A stretch of 62,522 nt of DNA from CAZCFB01 sp964511535 (GTDB taxonomy: Bacteria; Myxococcota_A; Polyangia; GCA-2747355; CAZCFB01): positions 1-62,522 of the forward strand of contig CAZEFW010000035.1 of the NCBI GenBank assembly GCA_964511535.1, read 5' to 3'. The stretch's first letter is position 1. Each line of letters opens with the position of its first letter. The position numbers were made by a program, and so were the translations under genes. The notes beneath the pieces were generated by a model. The model had not been told where the DNA came from. It ran no database searches and saw only the letters and a program-made list of their open reading frames with translations. Shown here in pieces: positions 1-8,399 of the stretch.

Positions 1-278
1 CCCAGCTTGCGCAGCTTCTCCTGATTGGCCAGGGCCAGCAGCGCCTTGTGGGCGCGAAAGTTGCGGCGCAGCCTCTGCAGGCGTTCAGCCAGCCGGGAGC
101 GCCGGGGGGCGTCAGGCTGCAGCGTCTCCATCTCTCGCTTCACCGCCATGGCCTCGTCCCTGACCTGGCGCATGGTCCGCAGCAGCCGGGCCTCATCCTC
201 GGAGACATACTCCTTCTTCTCACAGCCGTTATCCGGGCTGCAGCCACACTCGGGGGAAGCGGGGGGCAAGCGGTCCAT
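1..278 (-). CDS. Hypothetical protein, 3'-truncated by window edge
   Basis: An open frame begins with ATG at 278 and runs off the left edge, giving at least 92 residues. The N-terminus is cysteine-rich (CGCSPDNGC, residues 11-19). The remainder is strongly charged and helical, rich in Arg, Glu, Leu and Lys, with no membrane segment or signal peptide. It starts 15 bp after the stop of the MscS-type channel gene, so the two are probably co-transcribed. No Shine-Dalgarno sequence is obvious, suggesting translational coupling. I do not recognise the family. The cysteine cluster could bind metal, but that is only a guess from spacing. Confidence 0.5.
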   Translation of the reverse strand, partial: MDRLPPASPECGCSPDNGCEKKEYVSEDEARLLRTMRQVRDEAMAVKREMETLQPDAPRRSRLAERLQRLRRNFRAHKALLALANQEKLRKL

Positions 279-293
279 GGGTTAAATCATAGC

Positions 294-2489
294 TCAGATC
301 TTCTTGCCCTCGATCTGAGCCCGCACCACGTCGGGGATATCCGGGATGCACAGCTCGCCGGCCTCGCGCCGCTCGGCCACCGTCTTGGCGGCGGCCTTGG
401 CCTTCTTCGGGTCGGCGTGGAAGTCCTTGCCGGTGTAGACCGTGCGCGACGGGTAAGCGAACTCGGCGCCGGCCTTGCCGATGATCTCGCCCAGGTCGAA
501 CAGGATCTTCTCTCGCATGCCCGTGGCCTCGGTGAAGTCGCTGGTGGACATGTAGAAGCGCACCTCGATGTCCTGCGACGAGTCGCCGAAGCCCACGAAC
601 CGCACGCGCCAGCCGTCGGGGTAGACGTCGGCGTTGGCCAGCAGGTAGCGCTTGAACTCGTCGATGACGAACCGGATCTGGTCCTGGCTGGTGTCGTACT
701 GCACCCCGAAGATGCCGCTGTACAGGATCCGGTCGCGGTGGGCGTAGTTTTCGATCTTGGAGTCCACCATCTGGCCGTTGGGCACGGTGATCAGGGTGCG
801 GTCCGGCGTGCGCAGCCGGGTGGAGCGCAGGCCCAGGTCCTCCACCGTGCCGGACAGCGAGCCGACCTTGACGTAGTCGCCCACCTTGAACGGGCGGTCG
901 AAGGCGATGGTGATGCCGCCCAGCAGGTTCTCCAGGGTGGTCTTGGCGGCCAGGGCGAAGGCGAGGCCGCCGATGCCGAGGCCGGCCAGCAGGGAGCCCA
1001 CGTCCATGCCCATGTTCTGCAGCGCGAAGATCACCACGATGGCCACGATGAGGGCCTTCACGATCTTGCGCGCCACCGGGACCATGGCCACGATCATGTC
1101 GTCGTCGCGGTCCTTGAAGAACCGCAGCATGATGTCGCCCACCATGTCGGTCACCCGCATCAAAAACCAGCCGGCGGCCATGATGCCCAGCAGCTTGCAG
1201 CCTGCCAGCACCACCTTGTGGGCGTTGTCGGCCAGGGCCAGGAAGGGCAGCCCGATGACGAACCCGACCACCCAGTAGACCATGCGCAGCGGGCCCTTCA
1301 TGGCGCCCACGATCTCGTCGTCCCACTCCCACTTGGTGAAGGTGGCCAGGCGCAGCAAGACCTTGCGCGTGAAGAACGACGCGATGACGCCGAACACCAT
1401 GGCCACCAGGCCCAGCCCGAGCAGGCCGAGCCACTGCCACAGCTGCACGTCCAGCAGCTCCCAGTCGAAAAACACCGGCGGCAGGTAGTCGCCGGCCCAG
1501 CCGTAGCCGAGCTGCTCGTACAGCGGGTCGATCTCGGACACGGTGTCGGCGGTGTAGATCCAGACGGTGGAGGCCCTGTCACGCATGATGCGCCCCAGCC
1601 GGATCTGGGTCTCCTCCTCGCCCAGCTTGGTGCGGGCCACCACCTCCTCGTTCAGGGGCACGCCGGTCTCGGGCGCGCCGGTGGGGTCGTTGCTCAGCCG
1701 CTCGAAGCTGCCGGGGTGCACGCGCTTGAGCACCAGGGCGAGGCGGCGGGCGAGCCGGCGGCCCTTGCGCGCCTGCTTCTTGTGGGGCAGGGCGGCAGAC
1801 AGGTCCAGCAGCCGGGCAGCGTCGGCGTAGTTGCCCTGGCGGGCGAGGCTGGCGAACAGGGTCGCCGCGGCCCGCGGCGAAGACAGATCGAAGCTGGCCG
1901 GGATCGGGCCGAGCCCGGCGTTTACCACCTTGACCTTCTTCTGCTTCACCTTCTGCTTCTTGACCACCTGCGTGTACCAGCCCTGGATCAGGGAGACGGT
2001 CTTGCGGGTCACCACCCACGGCTGGCTGCCGGTCTTCTGGTCCTCCACCTTGCGCAGCCACACCTCCTCAGTGCCCTTGGAGAGGGTCACCTTGGCCGCC
2101 ACCGCGTAGTTCTTGGGCTCCTCCTCGTCCATGGGGCCCAGGGTGGTGTCCACCAGGTGGTCCGAGGCGAGGGTCCCCTGGGTCTTGAGCACCTCGCACA
2201 GCTGGCGGGTCAGGGCGGCGCCGAGGGTCTTGCGCTCGGCCTCGGGCACATCGCCGAGGTTCAGCAGGTGCATGCCCCCCTCCCAGCGGCCCTTCTTGCA
2301 GGAGGTGATGTAGGCGCTCCAGGAGCGGCGCGGGGTGGTGCGATCGAGGCCAGTGGGCACAGCGCCCAGGCCCTTGTTCAGCTCCTCCTCCACCTTGACG
2401 GAGATGGTGGCCGGGCGCTCCTGCGCCAGGGCCGCCGAGGCGGACAGAAGGGTCAAGATCAACGTTGGGCCAATCAGCAAGCGGGTCAT
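294..2489 (-). CDS. MscS-family mechanosensitive channel with large periplasmic domain
   Basis: A 731-residue small-conductance mechanosensitive channel homologue, expected in the inner membrane, where it would release solutes on hypo-osmotic shock. A signal peptide is visible (hydrophobic 5-20, Ala-Leu-Ala-Gln cleavage near 23). About 330 extracytoplasmic residues follow, then transmembrane helices from about residue 350. The pore helix contains GLGIGGLAFALAAK and is followed by the conserved FDRPFKVGDYVKVG and PNGQMVDSKIENY segments of the MscS beta domain. It is much longer than E. coli MscS (286 residues) and resembles large MscK/YnaI-like members. ATG at 2489 has GGAGG 8 nt upstream. It is divergent from the lipoprotein gene and precedes the truncated small gene. 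Confidence 0.93.
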   Translation of the reverse strand: MTRLLIGPTLILTLLSASAALAQERPATISVKVEEELNKGLGAVPTGLDRTTPRRSWSAYITSCKKGRWEGGMHLLNLGDVPEAERKTLGAALTRQLCEVLKTQGTLASDHLVDTTLGPMDEEEPKNYAVAAKVTLSKGTEEVWLRKVEDQKTGSQPWVVTRKTVSLIQGWYTQVVKKQKVKQKKVKVVNAGLGPIPASFDLSSPRAAATLFASLARQGNYADAARLLDLSAALPHKKQARKGRRLARRLALVLKRVHPGSFERLSNDPTGAPETGVPLNEEVVARTKLGEEETQIRLGRIMRDRASTVWIYTADTVSEIDPLYEQLGYGWAGDYLPPVFFDWELLDVQLWQWLGLLGLGLVAMVFGVIASFFTRKVLLRLATFTKWEWDDEIVGAMKGPLRMVYWVVGFVIGLPFLALADNAHKVVLAGCKLLGIMAAGWFLMRVTDMVGDIMLRFFKDRDDDMIVAMVPVARKIVKALIVAIVVIFALQNMGMDVGSLLAGLGIGGLAFALAAKTTLENLLGGITIAFDRPFKVGDYVKVGSLSGTVEDLGLRSTRLRTPDRTLITVPNGQMVDSKIENYAHRDRILYSGIFGVQYDTSQDQIRFVIDEFKRYLLANADVYPDGWRVRFVGFGDSSQDIEVRFYMSTSDFTEATGMREKILFDLGEIIGKAGAEFAYPSRTVYTGKDFHADPKKAKAAAKTVAERREAGELCIPDIPDVVRAQIEGKKI

Positions 2490-2571
2490 GGCTCGTTCCT
2501 CCAGCGTGTGGTCTGTTCGAGGGGCTCATAAGCTACCGCAGGCGCTGCGCAATGCAAGGCCGGGACCTATA

Positions 2572-5500
2572 ATGACCACAATGTTCCCGAGACCTCTGCT
2601 GACCTTGCTGGTGCTCTGCCTGACGGCGCCCGGCTGTCGCGGCTGCCGCGGTGGGACCCGCGCGCCGCCGGATCAGGGGCAGGCTCCCCGGCCGGCGCAG
2701 CCCCTGCCGCGGCCCCTGGAGCAGGCGCCTGTGAGCGCGCCGGTGGTGGTCAGCCGGGAGCAGGATCCCGCGGGAGGTACCTTCCGGCGGCATGGCCAGC
2801 AGTACCTGGCGCTGTTCGACACGCACAGCGTGCGGGCGGGCCGCGGCGGGAGGCTGACCCTCACGGCCCGGCGCACAGAGCGGCAGCGCGCCGCGGGCAC
2901 CGGGGCGTGGCAGGAGCGGCGGGTCACCGGGATCCCGCTGACGCTGCAGCCCGTGCTGGTTGGGGCGAGTCGGGGCAAGGCAGCGGGCGAGGTGCCGCCG
3001 ACGCTGGCGGCCGATGGATCGCTGCAGTGGGCCACCGGGCGCAGCCGCCTGGGGCTGAGGGCCAGCGCGGCCGGCGCGCGGCTGACCTGGCTGCTGCCCC
3101 GGGCGCCGGCGGGCCAGGGCCCGCTGACCCTGCAGCTGAAGGTCAGCGGGCTGCCCCACGCGGGCGTCACCGACGGGGGGCTGCACTTTTTGGCCGCCCT
3201 GGACCAGCTTGGGGTGCGGCTCGGTCCGGCGACGCTCGTTGCCAGGGGGGCGACGGCGCCCACCGCGCTGGGGGCCACCTTCGCCCGGGGAAAGGTGACC
3301 GTGCGGGTGCCGGCCGCGCTGCTGGCCCGGGCCGCCTACCCGGCGCGGGTCTCGCTGCAGATCTCGCCCGAGCAAGGGATCGACCGCCCGCTGCAGGGGC
3401 CGGCGGACGCCAACGAGGAGTCGGCGGCGGTGGCCTCCGACGGCCGCGGCTACCTCGTGGTGTGGCGGGACGGCCGCGCCGGCAGCCGCAACGAGATCCA
3501 CGGCGCCCGGGTCAGCGCGTCGGGGCGGGTGCTCGACCCGGAGGGGATCCCCATCCGCGCGGCTGCTGCCAGCTGCGACCGCCCCCACGTGGCCTGGGGG
3601 CGAGGGGTTTACCTGGCCGTGTGGGAGGAGCATCGCGGGGCCACCGGGTTCGACATCGTCGGCGCGCGGGTGAGCCGGGCGGGCACGGTGCTCGACCCGG
3701 ACGGCGTGGTGATCAGCCGGGCGGCCCATGGCCAGTCCCGGCCCCGGGTGGCGTTCGATGGCGAGCGGTTCTGGGTGGTGTGGGAGGACCGCCGGAGCGG
3801 GCGTCGATACGATATCTACGGGGCGCGGGTGGAGGCGTCAGGCAAGGTCATGGACCTGGGCGGCATCGCGGTGAGCGCGGCGCCGGGTCACCAGAAATCG
3901 CCGGCGCTGTGCGCGGGGCGACAGGGGGCGCTGGTGGTATGGGACGACCTGCGGTCTCGCCGGTCGAGGGACATCTACGCGGCGCGGGTGGACGCCACCG
4001 GCGCGGTGTCGCAGCCGGATGGCGTCGTGGTGGCCGACGGGCCGTCGAGCCAGCGAGCGCCGGTCATGGGGTGCGGCGAGGCCCAGGCCCTCGTGCTGTG
4101 GGAGGACGACGCCAGCGGAGCCGGGGCCGAGCTGCGCGGCGCGCGGCTCGGCTGGGACGGCGCGGTGGGGCGAGGCGCGGGGTTCGTGGTGGCGGCCGGG
4201 CTCGCTGACCAGCAGGGGGCGGCCCTGGCGCTGCACCGGGACGGGTTCATGGTGCTGTGGAGCGGCCGCCGGCAGGGGGAGCTGACGGACGTGCGCCGCT
4301 CCCTGGTGAAGGTGCGTGACGACGGCGTCGAGGTGGTCGCGCCCGCTGGCCAGGAGACGGCCGGGGGGCGAGGGCGGCAGCAGGGCGTGGCCGTGGCAGC
4401 CGGGCCTGGCGGGTTTCTGACCGTGTGGCAGGACCGGCGGCATGGTCGCTCGTTCGATCTGTTCGGGCGGCGGCTGTCGGCGGCGGGGGCGCCGGTGGGG
4501 CGGCAGGCGATGGAGATCTCCAGCCCTGCCGGGGTGCTGGTGCGCGGCGCCCTGGCCAGGGCCGGCGGCGGGCACCTCGCCGTGTGGCGGGACTATCGGG
4601 GGGACAGCCGGGGGGACATCTTCGCCGCGCAGGTGGAGGCCCGGGGGGAGCTGCCCGGCGTCGAGGCTGCGGGCGGGCGGGCCCTGCTGCCCGCGCCTGG
4701 CGCCCAGGCCCGGCCCGCGGTGGCCTCGGGGGGCGGGGTGATCCTCGTGGTGTGGCGAGACCACGGCGCAGATCCCTCGGGGGACATCCTGGGGCTCCGG
4801 CTCGACGCGCGCACCGGCGAGGCGGTGGATGGCGCCGCGCTGCCCATCGGGCCGGGACCGCACGCGGCCGGGGCGCCGGCAGTGGCGTACGACGGCGAGC
4901 GCTTCATGGTGGCCTGGTCGTCAGACGGCGCGGTGGTCGCGGCGCGGGTGCCCGCGGCCGGGGCGGCCGGGGCCGGGCGCGCCCTGCCAATCTCGGCGCC
5001 GGGCCGGAGAGCGGCCGCGCCCGCGGTGGCCGGAGCGGCGGGGCAGTTCCTGGTGGCATGGCAGGGACACGGCCGCGACCGGCTCGGGGACATCATGGCA
5101 GCCCGCGTGGGCGGCGACGGCGCGGTGACGCCGGCCGGGGGAGGGCCGGTGAGCCGCTCGCCGGGCGCGCAGCGGTGGCCGGCCGTGTGCGCAGCGGGGG
5201 AGCAGTTCTGGGTGGCGTGGCAGGACGAGCGGCCCGCCGCCAGGGGCGCCGACATCTACGGCGCGCGGGTGCGGGCGTCGGACGGCTGGGTGCTGGACCC
5301 GGCGGGCATCCCCCTGGGCGTCGCGCCCGGGGCCCAGCAGTCGCCGGCGCTGGCCTTCGACGGAGGCCGCCTGCTGGTGGCCTGGCATGACCTGCGCCGG
5401 GGCCAGGGAGCCGACATCGTGGGCACGCTGGTGGACGGCGCGGGCGAGGTGGTGCACCCGCGCGGTGTGGCCCTTGGCGCCGACGGGGCGGTGGCCCTGC

Positions 5501-5622
5501 ACCCGGCGCTCAGCGTCGAGCGTTCCGGCCGCTTCCTGGTGGCCTACCACCTGCTTGGCGAGGCGGGGGCAACGCTGCAGGTCAGGACGGTGGACTGGGG
5601 CGCGGCTACCAGTCCCCGATGA
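2572..5622 (+). CDS. Secreted lipoprotein with about 13 'VVW-D.R-DIYGARV' repeats
   Basis: A 1016-residue exported protein. The N-terminus MTTMFPRPLLTLLVLCL is a signal peptide ending at a probable lipid-modified Cys (TAPGC). About 260 residues without recognisable motif follow. Then come roughly 13 repeats of about 50-60 residues, each with a 'lxVxWxDxR....DIyGaRV...G.vldp.GI.i' core. Such repeats occur in secreted proteins of deltaproteobacteria and probably fold into beta-propeller-like blades (family knowledge and inference). The frame is open further upstream, but this ATG best places the signal peptide; ATG at 2581 is an alternative. Its last 17 nt overlap the convergent murB gene. No enzymatic motif is visible; a surface-binding role is possible. 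Confidence 0.78.
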   Translation: MTTMFPRPLLTLLVLCLTAPGCRGCRGGTRAPPDQGQAPRPAQPLPRPLEQAPVSAPVVVSREQDPAGGTFRRHGQQYLALFDTHSVRAGRGGRLTLTARRTERQRAAGTGAWQERRVTGIPLTLQPVLVGASRGKAAGEVPPTLAADGSLQWATGRSRLGLRASAAGARLTWLLPRAPAGQGPLTLQLKVSGLPHAGVTDGGLHFLAALDQLGVRLGPATLVARGATAPTALGATFARGKVTVRVPAALLARAAYPARVSLQISPEQGIDRPLQGPADANEESAAVASDGRGYLVVWRDGRAGSRNEIHGARVSASGRVLDPEGIPIRAAAASCDRPHVAWGRGVYLAVWEEHRGATGFDIVGARVSRAGTVLDPDGVVISRAAHGQSRPRVAFDGERFWVVWEDRRSGRRYDIYGARVEASGKVMDLGGIAVSAAPGHQKSPALCAGRQGALVVWDDLRSRRSRDIYAARVDATGAVSQPDGVVVADGPSSQRAPVMGCGEAQALVLWEDDASGAGAELRGARLGWDGAVGRGAGFVVAAGLADQQGAALALHRDGFMVLWSGRRQGELTDVRRSLVKVRDDGVEVVAPAGQETAGGRGRQQGVAVAAGPGGFLTVWQDRRHGRSFDLFGRRLSAAGAPVGRQAMEISSPAGVLVRGALARAGGGHLAVWRDYRGDSRGDIFAAQVEARGELPGVEAAGGRALLPAPGAQARPAVASGGGVILVVWRDHGADPSGDILGLRLDARTGEAVDGAALPIGPGPHAAGAPAVAYDGERFMVAWSSDGAVVAARVPAAGAAGAGRALPISAPGRRAAAPAVAGAAGQFLVAWQGHGRDRLGDIMAARVGGDGAVTPAGGGPVSRSPGAQRWPAVCAAGEQFWVAWQDERPAARGADIYGARVRASDGWVLDPAGIPLGVAPGAQQSPALAFDGGRLLVAWHDLRRGQGADIVGTLVDGAGEVVHPRGVALGADGAVALHPALSVERSGRFLVAYHLLGEAGATLQVRTVDWGAATSPR

Positions 5623-6514
5623 ACTGCACCTCGAAGGTGAGCTGGTGGCCCGTGCGCGCCTGCACCGTGGCGCGCACATGGTCCATCACGGCCCGCAGGT
5701 CAGCGGCGCTGGCGTGGCCCGTGTTGAGCACGAAGTTGGCGTGGTGCGCCGAGACCTCGGCCTCGCCCACGCGGTAGCCCTTGAGGCCGGCTCGCTCGAT
5801 GAGCAGGCCGGACGGCGTGCCGATGGCGCGGTCGTTTTCGAACACGCAGCCGCACGACGGGTGGTCCATCTCGTGCTTGGACCGGCGGCTCTGCTCGATC
5901 TCGTCCATCTTCGCGGCGATGGCCGCGGGGTCCCCGGGCCGAAGCGCGAAGCCGGCCTGGCAGATGATGTCGCCGGTGCGCTGGAAGGGGGAGCGCTTGT
6001 ATGAGAAGTCGCCGGGGCCCAGCGTGACGGTGGCGGCCTGACCCTGGCGGGTGACCACGCGCGCCTCGCGCAGCACCATGGAGATCTCGCCGCCGTAGGC
6101 CTTGGCGTTCATGAAGCACGCCCCGCCGATGCTGCCCGGCAGCCAGGCGAGGAACTCGGCGCCGGTCAGGCCATGGTCCAGCGCGGCCACGGCCACGGCG
6201 TGGCTCTCCACGCCGGCGCCGGCGAGCAGCTGGTGGCCGCGCGCCTGCAGCCGCGTCATGGCGGCGGTGAGGATCACCACGCCGCGTACGCCCCGGTCGC
6301 TCACCAGCACGTTGGCCCCGCCGCCGAGCACGCACCAGGGGACCTCGGCCCCGGAGAGCTCGGCCAGGGCCGCGGCGAGGTCCGCGCAGTCCAGGGGCAT
6401 CAGGCACAGGTCCGCGGGCCCGCCCACCCGGTAGTTGGTGTGCGGGGCGAGCGGGTGGTCCAGCAGCACCTCGCCTCGCATCGCCGCCTGAAGCCGCCGC
6501 GCCAGCTCCCGCAT
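5606..6514 (-). CDS. murB: UDP-N-acetylenolpyruvoylglucosamine reductase
   Basis: A cytoplasmic FAD-dependent enzyme that reduces UDP-GlcNAc-enolpyruvate to UDP-MurNAc in peptidoglycan synthesis. The 302 residues show the FAD-binding signature VLGGGANVLVSDRGVRG (about 62-78), the substrate-loop YKRSPFQ, and C-terminal LTFEVQFIGDW with the expected catalytic Glu. The proton-donor position, usually Ser in 'GSVF.NP', is Cys here (CGCVFEN). Cys at this position is known to be usable in MurB, so I expect an active enzyme. Length fits the short (type II) class. It starts 4 bp after the stop of the HD-hydrolase gene and is probably co-transcribed with it. The 3' end overlaps the convergent lipoprotein gene. 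Confidence 0.95.
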   Translation of the reverse strand: MRELARRLQAAMRGEVLLDHPLAPHTNYRVGGPADLCLMPLDCADLAAALAELSGAEVPWCVLGGGANVLVSDRGVRGVVILTAAMTRLQARGHQLLAGAGVESHAVAVAALDHGLTGAEFLAWLPGSIGGACFMNAKAYGGEISMVLREARVVTRQGQAATVTLGPGDFSYKRSPFQRTGDIICQAGFALRPGDPAAIAAKMDEIEQSRRSKHEMDHPSCGCVFENDRAIGTPSGLLIERAGLKGYRVGEAEVSAHHANFVLNTGHASAADLRAVMDHVRATVQARTGHQLTFEVQFIGDW

Positions 6515-6518
6515 CAGC

Positions 6519-7037
6519 TCAGCCCTCCTCGGCGCGGAGCAAGGCGCGCCGGGACGAGATGAGCGCCTCCAGCTCCTCCGCCATGAGGGCGTCCACCTCG
6601 CGGCAGATGGGCAGCACCTGCGCCTCGCTCTCGTCGGTGTACTTGCGGATGAAGGCCGGATCGTCGCTCAGCCCGAGGGAGACGAGGTTGCTCACCCGGT
6701 CGGCGGACTTGAGCAGCCGCGCTCGCCTCGAGCCGGTGTCCTGGATCCGCGCCAGGAACTGCGCCTTGGACTCGTCGTCGCGACGGGTCACCTCCAGCAC
6801 CACGGCCAGCACCTCCGGGCCATGCTCCAGCGCCGTGATGTCCCCGGGCTGCGCCTCCGCCACGTCCTCCAGCAGGTCATGCACCAGCGCGGCCTTGAGC
6901 AGCACCGGATCGTCGCCGTGACCGTACTCCAGCAGCACGGCCATGGTGTCGAGCTGGTGGCGCAACATGCTGCCGCCGCCGCGGCGCGGCAGCTCGCCCA
7001 GCGGCGCGGCCAGGCGCATGTAAGGGAGCAGATCCAT
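6519..7037 (-). CDS. HD-domain hydrolase, SpoT/MESH1-like
   Basis: A 172-residue protein resembling the stand-alone hydrolase domain of RelA/SpoT enzymes, which remove pyrophosphate from (p)ppGpp. The metal-binding HDxxED motif is intact (VHDLLEDV, about residues 53-60), preceded by a helix with the first His (LRHQLDTM). A later DRVSNL segment matches the distal Asp region of the family. There is no synthetase, TGS or ACT domain. It lies directly upstream of murB (4-bp gap), coupling a possible alarmone or nucleotide hydrolase to cell-wall precursor synthesis. The substrate is inferred from the motif only; another nucleotide phosphate could be the real one. Confidence 0.75.
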   Translation of the reverse strand: MDLLPYMRLAAPLGELPRRGGGSMLRHQLDTMAVLLEYGHGDDPVLLKAALVHDLLEDVAEAQPGDITALEHGPEVLAVVLEVTRRDDESKAQFLARIQDTGSRRARLLKSADRVSNLVSLGLSDDPAFIRKYTDESEAQVLPICREVDALMAEELEALISSRRALLRAEEG

Positions 7038-7051
7038 GCCCGGATTATACG

Positions 7052-7078
7052 GGGGACGGTCCTGACTTTTTAACTTTC
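7052..7078. repeat. Left arm of 27-bp inverted repeat
   Basis: The 27-bp segment reads GGGGACGGTCCTGAC then a T-run and TAACTTTC. Its reverse complement recurs at 7486-7512 with 26 of 27 bases identical. The GGGGAC end faces outward. It sits just after the stop codon of the small gene at 7090-7428 and 15 bp upstream of the HD-hydrolase start. Confidence 0.85.
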
Positions 7079-7089
7079 TGCAGCCCGCC

Positions 7090-7428
7090 TCAGGCGTCGG
7101 TCACCCAGGACCGGAGCATCAGGTAGCGCTTGTCCACCGTCAGCCCGGCGTGGGTCAGCCGGGCGTTGAGCACCGCCCAGTCGGTGATGCGGTGGCTCGC
7201 CTTGACGCGCACCGTGGCGCGGCCTTCGCCGTCGACGAAGGGATCGGGCCCGCCCTTTTTCCACCACCGCTCCCACTGCACAGGGCCCAGCTCCTCACCG
7301 TCGTCGCCGGCAAAGGTCACCTCCGCGCCCACCTCGTGGGCCAGATCGAAGGCCACCCGGGCCGGGTGAATGGCCGGGCTCTCGCGCAACGCCACGTCCA
7401 GCTTCTGAAGGAATTTGTCCAGCGTCAT
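7090..7428 (-). CDS. Small hypothetical protein inside the inverted-repeat cassette
   Basis: A 112-residue soluble protein starting with ATG at 7428. The frame stays open upstream across the antisense strand of the glycosylase gene, but the first plausible Met lies just inside the right repeat arm. The sequence has a helical N-terminus (LDKFLQKLDVAL), a Trp-rich middle (QWERWWKKGG) and a basic C-terminal half. I recognise no family; it is not a transposase. There is no good ribosome-binding site, so expression is uncertain. Its position, with the stop 11 bp inside the left arm and the start 58 bp inside the right arm, makes it the only cargo of the cassette. Confidence 0.45.
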   Translation of the reverse strand: MTLDKFLQKLDVALRESPAIHPARVAFDLAHEVGAEVTFAGDDGEELGPVQWERWWKKGGPDPFVDGEGRATVRVKASHRITDWAVLNARLTHAGLTVDKRYLMLRSWVTDA

Positions 7429-7485
7429 CGCGAAGTTCAGCCTGACCCAGGCCCCGGTGAGGGTCAAGCGCGCCCCCCTGGCAGC

Positions 7486-7512
7486 GAAAGTTAAAAAATC
7501 AGGACCGTCCCC
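7486..7512. repeat. Right arm of 27-bp inverted repeat
   Basis: Reads GAAAGTTAAAAAATCAGGAC then CGTCCCC. It is the reverse complement of 7052-7078 except for one base (A instead of G within the A-run). It ends 18 bp before the ATG of the Fpg-like gene, so it forms part of that gene's leader. Confidence 0.85.
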
Positions 7513-7530
7513 TTTTGATATGTTGGGGCC

Positions 7531-8394
7531 ATGCCCGAGCGGCCGGATCTTGAGTATGTGGTGCCCCTGCTGGACGAGGAGCTGAGGGGGCGCAGCGTGA
7601 CGGCCTTCGAGGTGCGCAAGCCGGTGGTGATGCGGGTGGCGGTGCCGGGCGATGCCGCGGAGCTGCAGGTGGGGCAGCGCTTCGGCCAGGTGCGGCGGCG
7701 GGGTCACTTCGTGCTGCTGGAGTTGCAGGGCGCCGAGCCGCCGCTGGAGCTGGTGATCCACCCCATGCTGGCCGGCGTGTTCGACATCACGCCCGACCGC
7801 GGCAAGCTGCGCGCCGAGGTGGCCGCCTGCTGGACCCTGGACGACGGCCGCCGGCTGCTGTACTGCGACCGCAAGCAGATGGGCAAGGTGTACCTGCTGC
7901 AGCGGGGCCAGCGGGACAAGGCCCCCGGGCTGCAGACCGTCGGCCTCGACGTGCTCGACCCCGAGGTGTTCACCCTCGAGCGGTTCCGGGCCCTGTGCAA
8001 GAAGCGCCGCGACCAGGTGCGGGTGTTCATCATGGACAAGACCGCGCTCGACTCCTTCGGCAACGCCTACGCCGACGAGGTGCTGTTCGCGGCCGGGATC
8101 CACCCCAAGACCTGGACCCGGCAGCTCGACGCCGACGACCAGCAGCGGCTGCACCGCGCCATGGTGGACGTGCTGACCGCCGCCGCCGAGGAGATCCGCC
8201 GCCGGCAGCCCCCGCTGAAGCAGAAGCTGCGCGACTTCCTGGAGGTCCGCGGCAAGGCGGGGGAGCCGTGCCCGCGCTGCGGCGCCAAGCTGCGCAAGGC
8301 CGGCGTGCGCGGGTACGACGCCCACTTCTGCCCTGACTGCCAGCCCGAGCGGCGCAAGAGCGCCATCGTGGACTGGCGAAAGATCAAGAGGTAG
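7531..8394 (+). CDS. Fpg/Nei-family DNA glycosylase (divergent)
   Basis: A 287-residue base-excision repair glycosylase/AP-lyase homologue. After Met removal the catalytic Pro-Glu is retained (PERPDLE, usual PELPEVE). The helix-two-turn-helix segment (DSFGNAYADEVLFAAGIHP, about 171-189) and a C-terminal CxxC-x16-CxxC zinc finger (about 249-270) are clear. Two Fpg positions differ: the Lys of the 'RRxK' strand is His (RRRGHF), and the HLGMSG loop is HPMLAG. So it may be a subfamily with other lesion preference; I avoid calling it mutM. It begins just right of the inverted-repeat cassette and is followed 5 bp later by the membrane nuclease-like gene. Confidence 0.85.
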   Translation: MPERPDLEYVVPLLDEELRGRSVTAFEVRKPVVMRVAVPGDAAELQVGQRFGQVRRRGHFVLLELQGAEPPLELVIHPMLAGVFDITPDRGKLRAEVAACWTLDDGRRLLYCDRKQMGKVYLLQRGQRDKAPGLQTVGLDVLDPEVFTLERFRALCKKRRDQVRVFIMDKTALDSFGNAYADEVLFAAGIHPKTWTRQLDADDQQRLHRAMVDVLTAAAEEIRRRQPPLKQKLRDFLEVRGKAGEPCPRCGAKLRKAGVRGYDAHFCPDCQPERRKSAIVDWRKIKR

Positions 8395-8399
8395 CCCCC

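Larger units (their letters stand above)
7052..7512. mobile_element. Putative 461-bp miniature element bounded by inverted repeats
   Basis: Two 27-bp arms (26/27 identity, opposite orientation) delimit 461 bp that hold a single small gene and little else. The insert lies between the HD-hydrolase and the Fpg-like gene. From memory, repeats with a GGGGAC.GTCCTGA core recur in proteobacterial genomes and often accompany REP-associated tyrosine (IS200/IS605-like) transposases, but no transposase is present here. No clear target-site duplication is visible. It could be a non-autonomous passenger cassette, or two independently placed repeats that happen to flank one gene. Confidence 0.5.

Noticed and set aside
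48..2531. A very long plus-strand open frame (827 codons) opposite the MscS gene
   Set aside because: It is a high-GC shadow: composition is His/Gln/Gly/Leu-rich with no domain, while the minus strand encodes a textbook channel with signal peptide and ribosome site.
7429..8325. N-terminal extension of the small cassette gene across the glycosylase antisense
   Set aside because: The extra 300 residues are the antisense of Fpg and cross the inverted repeat; only the part from ATG 7428 looks protein-like.
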